Shown: positions 36,337-40,075 of the stretch, one piece after another
Layout of the letters: each line of letters opens with the position of its first letter
Numbering within the stretch: position 1 is the first letter of the stretch
Source of the DNA: an uncultured Pelagibacteraceae bacterium
GTDB taxonomy: Bacteria; Pseudomonadota; Alphaproteobacteria; Pelagibacterales; Pelagibacteraceae
DNA: 40,075 nucleotides
NCBI GenBank assembly: GCA_902532195.1
Contig: CACAHE010000008.1
Coordinates: 1-40,075, forward strand
Direction of reading: 5' to 3'
Position numbers and translations under genes: made by a program
The notes under the pieces: generated by a model
Seen by the model: the letters and a program-made list of their open reading frames with translations, nothing else
Databases searched by the model: none
Told to the model about the DNA's origin: nothing

Positions 36337-36384
36337 GATAATTTTTGGTTGGAATGTAGTGTATTAAGCACTAAACGCTGCCAC

Positions 36385-36404
36385 AAATAACCTGTCAGTT
36401 ATTT
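36385..36404 (+). other. Hairpin in the rpsL leader
   Basis: AAATAAC and GTTATTT form a 7-bp perfect stem around the 6-base loop CTGTCA, 27 bases before the rpsL ATG. It may be a leader structure for control by a ribosomal protein; no known class is recognised. Confidence 0.35.
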
Positions 36405-36430
36405 CATCAAAAATAAAAAAAAAGAATTAA

Positions 36431-36802
36431 ATGCCAACAATTAACCAGTTGTTAAGAAAAAAAAGAATAAAACCTTTAGCAAGAAATAAAGTTCCTGCTT
36501 TAGAAAAACAACCTTTAAAGAGAGGTGTTTGTGTAAAAGTTTACACAACAACTCCAAAGAAACCAAATTCAGCATTAAGAAAAGTTGCTAGAGTTAGGTT
36601 ATCAAATGGTTTTGAGGTTACAGCTTACATACCTGGAGAAGGACATAATTTACAAGAACATTCAGTTGTTATGTTAAGAGGTGGTAGAGTTAAAGATTTA
36701 CCTGGTGTTCGTTACCATATTCTAAGAGGAAATTTAGATACTCAAGGGGTAGCAAATAGAAAAAAGAGAAGATCATTGTACGGAACAAAAAAAGGTAAAT
36801 AA
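36431..36802 (+). CDS. rpsL: 30S ribosomal protein S12
   Basis: The 123-residue protein has the S12 signatures [31 protein letters not shown] and [19 protein letters not shown]. The lysines in the [10 protein letters not shown] loop tied to streptomycin sensitivity are unchanged. S12 lines the decoding centre. First gene of the str-type operon, with rpsG 2 bp downstream. Confidence 0.98.
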   Translation: MPTINQLLRKKRIKPLARNKVPALEKQPLKRGVCVKVYTTTPKKPNSALRKVARVRLSNGFEVTAYIPGEGHNLQEHSVVMLRGGRVKDLPGVRYHILRGNLDTQGVANRKKRRSLYGTKKGK

Positions 36803-36804
36803 AA

Positions 36805-37275
36805 ATGTCAAGAAAAAGAAAAGCTCCAAAAAAAATACCAGTTGTTGATCCAAAATATAAATCAGTAATTATTCCTAAATTAATTAATTCCATAATGTAT
36901 GATGGTAAAAAAACAGTAGCAGAAAAAATTGTTTACGACGCTATAGATAAAATTAAAACTAAATCCAAAGATGAGCCATTAACTGTATTTAACGGAGCAA
37001 TAAATAATATTAAGCCTACCGTTGAAGTTAGATCAAGAAGAGTTGGTGGCGCAACGTATCAAGTTCCAGTTGAAGTTAAATCAAAAAGATCACAGGCTTT
37101 AGCATTAAGATGGCTGATTGAAGCATCAAGAAAAAGAAAAGATAAAAAAATGTCTGATAAAATTTTTAACGAAATTTTTGATGCATATCAAAATAAAGGA
37201 TCAGCAATAAAGAAAAAAGAGGATACACATAAAATGGCAGAGTCTAATAAAGCTTTTGCACATTTTAGATGGTAA
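36805..37275 (+). CDS. rpsG: 30S ribosomal protein S7
   Basis: The 156-residue protein is the normal S7 length. Signatures are [57 protein letters not shown] and the C-terminal AHFRW. S7 organises the head of the 30S subunit. It lies 2 bp behind rpsL and 6 bp before fusA. Confidence 0.98.
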   Translation: MSRKRKAPKKIPVVDPKYKSVIIPKLINSIMYDGKKTVAEKIVYDAIDKIKTKSKDEPLTVFNGAINNIKPTVEVRSRRVGGATYQVPVEVKSKRSQALALRWLIEASRKRKDKKMSDKIFNEIFDAYQNKGSAIKKKEDTHKMAESNKAFAHFRW

Positions 37276-37281
37276 TAAATT

Positions 37282-39357
37282 ATGCCAAGAACTCATAAAT
37301 TAGATAAGTACAGAAACATCGGGATCATGGCACATATAGATGCTGGAAAAACCACAACCACAGAAAGAATATTATACTATACGGGCAAAAGTCACAAAAT
37401 TGGAGAAGTTCATGATGGTGCTGCAACAATGGATTGGATGGAGCAAGAACAAGAAAGAGGTATTACAATTACTTCAGCTGCTACAACTTGTTTTTGGAGA
37501 GATCATAGAATTAATATAATAGATACACCAGGCCACGTGGATTTCACTATTGAAGTCGAAAGATCATTAAAAGTTTTAGATGGTGCTGTAGCTGTTTTTG
37601 ATGGAGTTGCGGGAGTGGAACCTCAATCAGAAACTGTATGGAGACAAGCTGACAAATATAAAGTTCCAAGAATATGTTTTGTAAATAAATTAGATAGAAC
37701 AGGAGCCAATTTCTTCATGTGCGTTGATATGATCAGAGATAGGCTTGGAGCCAAACCATTAGTAACCCAAATCCCTGTGGGTATTGAGTCTTCTTTAAAA
37801 GGTGTAGTTGATTTAATAAAAATGAAAGCAATAATATGGAATGATGAAACTTTAGGTGCTGAGTTTGAAGTTAAAGAAATTCCAGATGATTTGAAAGAAA
37901 GTGCAAATAAATATCGACAAGAGTTAGTTGAACTTGCAGTAGAACAAGATGAGAAATTAATGGAAGACTATTTAAATGGTAAAGAAATTCCACAAAATGA
38001 GCTAATAAAATGTATAAGAAAAGGATGTTTAAAATTTGATTTCGTTCCAGTTCTTACTGGATCAGCCTTTAAAAATAAAGGTGTTCAACCATTATTAGAT
38101 GCAGTTGTTGATTATCTACCAAGTCCAGAAGACATAGGTTCAATTAAAGGAACAAAACCAGGATCTGATGAAGAAATTGAGATGAAATTTGATGATAAAG
38201 CTCCTTTTTCTGCACTGGCTTTCAAAGTAGCAAACGATCCATTTGTAGGCTCATTAACATTTATTAGGATTTATTCAGGAACAGTGAAATCTGGAACAGG
38301 AATTTATAATACATCAAAAGATAAAGAAGAGAGAGTTGGAAGAATGCTATTAATGCATGCTAATTCTAGAGAAGATATTAAAGAGGCAAATACTGGAGAT
38401 ATAGTAGCATTAGCAGGTTTAAAATATACAATAACTGGTCACACATTGGCTGATGAAGAAAATCCTGTTTTATTAGAACCGATGGAATTTCCAGACCCTG
38501 TAATTGAAATTGCAGTTGAACCCAAAACAAAAGGTGATCAAGAAAAAATGGGAGAAGCTTTAGGAAGGCTTGCAAAGGAAGACCCTTCTTTCAGAGTAAC
38601 TTCTGATGAAGAGTCGGGACAAACAATCATTAAAGGAATGGGTGAGTTACACCTTGATATAATTGTAGATAGAATGAAAAGAGAATTTAAAGTTGAAGCA
38701 AATGTTGGGGCTCCACAAGTTGCTTATCGAGAAACGATACTTAACACAGCAGAATTTGATTATACCCATAAAAAACAAAGTGGAGGAGCTGGACAATTTG
38801 CTAGAGTAAAGTTATCTATTGAACCACTAGAGCCCGGAAAAGGTAGAGAAGTAGAAAGTAAAATTAAGGGTGGGGCAATACCAAAAGAATTTATCCCTGG
38901 CGTGGAAAAAGGAATAGAAACCATTGCAGATGCAGGGATATTAGCAGGTTTTCCTATAATCGATTATAAAGTAACTATTCTTGATGGTTTACACCATGAT
39001 GTTGATTCGAGTGTTCTTGCATTTGAACTTGCATCAAGACAATGCTTTAAGGAAGCATGTGCTAAAGGCACTTTAAAATTATTAGAACCAATCATGAGAG
39101 TTGAGGTAGTAACCCCTGAAGATTATATGGGAGATGTAATTGGAGATTTAAACAGCAGAAGAGGACAAATAAACACACAGGAACAAAGAGGAAATGCAAC
39201 TGTAATTACAGCAATGGTTCCCTTGGCAAACATGTTTGGGTATATAAATAGTCTAAGGTCAATGTCTCAAGGAAGAGCTCAATATTCAATGTTTTTTGAT
39301 CATTATGATAAAGTTCCTCAAAATGTTCAAGACGAAGTAACAAAAAAGACGGGTTAA
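37282..39357 (+). CDS. fusA: Translation elongation factor G
   Basis: The 691-residue translocase GTPase has G1 AHIDAGKT (17-24), switch [11 protein letters not shown]3 DTPGHVDF, G4 NKLDRTGA, and domains II-V complete ([18 protein letters not shown] in domain [12 protein letters not shown] in [18 protein letters not shown] in V). The rpsJ ATG follows 1 bp after its stop; the tuf copy usually found here is missing. Confidence 0.98.
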   Translation: MPRTHKLDKYRNIGIMAHIDAGKTTTTERILYYTGKSHKIGEVHDGAATMDWMEQEQERGITITSAATTCFWRDHRINIIDTPGHVDFTIEVERSLKVLDGAVAVFDGVAGVEPQSETVWRQADKYKVPRICFVNKLDRTGANFFMCVDMIRDRLGAKPLVTQIPVGIESSLKGVVDLIKMKAIIWNDETLGAEFEVKEIPDDLKESANKYRQELVELAVEQDEKLMEDYLNGKEIPQNELIKCIRKGCLKFDFVPVLTGSAFKNKGVQPLLDAVVDYLPSPEDIGSIKGTKPGSDEEIEMKFDDKAPFSALAFKVANDPFVGSLTFIRIYSGTVKSGTGIYNTSKDKEERVGRMLLMHANSREDIKEANTGDIVALAGLKYTITGHTLADEENPVLLEPMEFPDPVIEIAVEPKTKGDQEKMGEALGRLAKEDPSFRVTSDEESGQTIIKGMGELHLDIIVDRMKREFKVEANVGAPQVAYRETILNTAEFDYTHKKQSGGAGQFARVKLSIEPLEPGKGREVESKIKGGAIPKEFIPGVEKGIETIADAGILAGFPIIDYKVTILDGLHHDVDSSVLAFELASRQCFKEACAKGTLKLLEPIMRVEVVTPEDYMGDVIGDLNSRRGQINTQEQRGNATVITAMVPLANMFGYINSLRSMSQGRAQYSMFFDHYDKVPQNVQDEVTKKTG

Positions 39358-39358
39358 T

Positions 39359-39667
39359 ATGGAAAAACAAAATATAAGAATAAAACTTAGAGCATATGAT
39401 AATAAAATATTAGATCAATCGACTGAAGAAATTGTTAATACTGTTAAAAGAACAGGTGCTAATATAAAAGGTCCAATACCACTTCCTACAAAAATAGAAA
39501 AATATACAGTTTTAAGATCACCACACATAGATAAAAAAAGTAGAGAGCAATTTGAAACAAGAACGCATAAAAGATTAATAGATATAATAGAACCAACGCC
39601 ACAAACAGTAGAAGCATTAATGAAATTAGACTTAGCATCCGGTGTAGATGTGGAAATAAAAATTTAA
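39359..39667 (+). CDS. rpsJ: 30S ribosomal protein S10
   Basis: The 102-residue protein has [18 protein letters not shown] and [26 protein letters not shown], the S10 signature, and the closing [14 protein letters not shown]10 sits in the 30S head and also serves as NusE, binding the NusG KOW domain. It opens the S10-type operon; the ATG follows the fusA TAA by a single base, so both operons are probably joined. Confidence 0.98.
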   Translation: MEKQNIRIKLRAYDNKILDQSTEEIVNTVKRTGANIKGPIPLPTKIEKYTVLRSPHIDKKSREQFETRTHKRLIDIIEPTPQTVEALMKLDLASGVDVEIKI

Positions 39668-39670
39668 ATT

Positions 39671-40075
39671 ATGAGCGAGATAGCCCTTATAGGAAAAAAA
39701 ATTGGAATGTCTAGAGAGTTTTATAAAACAGGTCACTCTGTTCCAGTTACTGTTTTAAAAATGGAAAAAGGAAGAGTTATTCAAGTAATAGAACAGGATA
39801 AAAGAGGATATAAAGCTGTTCAAATTGGATTTGGAAAAATTAAAGCATCTAAAATTAATAAATCAATAAAAGGATATTTTTCAAAAAAAAATACAGAACC
39901 TAAAAAAGTTCTTAAGGAATTTAGGGTTAATAGTACTGAAATTTATAAAGAAGGTAACGAATTTGGTGTAGAAATTTTTAAAGACATTAAATTTGTTGAT
40001 GTTAGATCAAAAACTATAGGTAAAGGGTTTGCGGGAGTAATGAAAAGACATAATTTTAGCGGTTTAAGAGCCACT
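39671..40075 (+). CDS. rplC: 50S ribosomal protein L3, 5' part (cut by window end)
   Basis: Reading from ATG 39671 the frame is open to the last base (135 codons). The start MSEIALIGKKIGMSREFYKTG and the RSKTIGKGFAGVMKRHNFSG segment are L3 signatures; the latter contains the beginning of the conserved central loop near the peptidyl transferase centre. About 70-80 C-terminal residues should lie outside the window. It follows rpsJ after 3 bp, the standard S10 operon order. Confidence 0.97.
   Translation, partial: MSEIALIGKKIGMSREFYKTGHSVPVTVLKMEKGRVIQVIEQDKRGYKAVQIGFGKIKASKINKSIKGYFSKKNTEPKKVLKEFRVNSTEIYKEGNEFGVEIFKDIKFVDVRSKTIGKGFAGVMKRHNFSGLRAT

Noticed and set aside
36385..36404. Known riboswitch or ribosomal-protein leader before rpsL
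   Set aside because: A simple hairpin is visible but no recognised class; it is listed only as a hairpin.

Overview
The window is AT-rich, very densely packed bacterial DNA. Its gene order, ribosomal proteins and low-GC codon use match a streamlined marine alphaproteobacterium. The best fit is the SAR11 clade (Pelagibacterales, 'Candidatus Pelagibacter'-like); this is an inference from gene content and base composition, with no database search. No gap without a gene exceeds 300 bases.

Layout. (1) 1-1955: the end of a surface-polysaccharide type gene, rpsD (S4) with a near-leaderless promoter, and a small SAM methyltransferase. (2) 1944-9157, minus strand: a chain of nine tightly packed genes, sfsA-map-purB-purC-purS-purQ-purL-bolA-grxD. 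It covers five purine-synthesis genes plus methionine aminopeptidase and the BolA/monothiol glutaredoxin pair. (3) 9180-14584: a CinA-like molybdopterin-binding-domain gene, a gamma-glutamylcyclotransferase-like gene, three surface-glycan type genes (GT17 glycosyltransferase, NAD-dependent epimerase, FkbM methyltransferase) and an exported beta-lactamase-fold serine hydrolase. (4) 14651-15512: tRNA-Leu(UAA) and nadK, five bases apart. (5) 15513-22722: an accessory island between nadK and an intact tRNA-Thr(UGU). (6) 22723-40075: tRNA-Thr, rlmB, then the large translation/transcription block tRNA-Tyr, tRNA-Gly, tuf, tRNA-Trp, secE, nusG, rplKAJL, rpoBC, rpsL, rpsG, fusA, rpsJ and rplC (cut by the window end).

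The island is the exciting part. Two cassettes lie in tandem, each bounded by a 49-54 bp copy of the 3' half of tRNA-Thr (15513, 16381 and inside the intact gene at 22723). Neither cassette encodes a recognisable integrase. Each has its own short direct repeats, spaced 11 bp apart, close to both of its ends: TGACAACAA in cassette 1 and ATTCACTTA in cassette 2. These look like the arm-type binding sites of tyrosine recombinases and suggest non-autonomous elements mobilised in trans by two different integrases. Cassette 1 (about 0.9 kb) carries one unknown membrane-anchored protein. Cassette 2 (about 6.3 kb) carries a two-gene operon: a PLD-nuclease/SF2-helicase fusion and an Eco57I-like adenine-N6 DNA methyltransferase. 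The methyltransferase's N-terminal nuclease-like region seems to lack the catalytic lysine. This is probably a restriction or phage-defence system, in a lineage generally regarded as poor in such systems.

How the parts work together: the core genes serve nucleotide synthesis, protein maturation, translation and transcription, and are arranged in long overlapping operons. The glycan genes probably alter the cell surface. The tRNA-Thr island is the local entry point for acquired genes.
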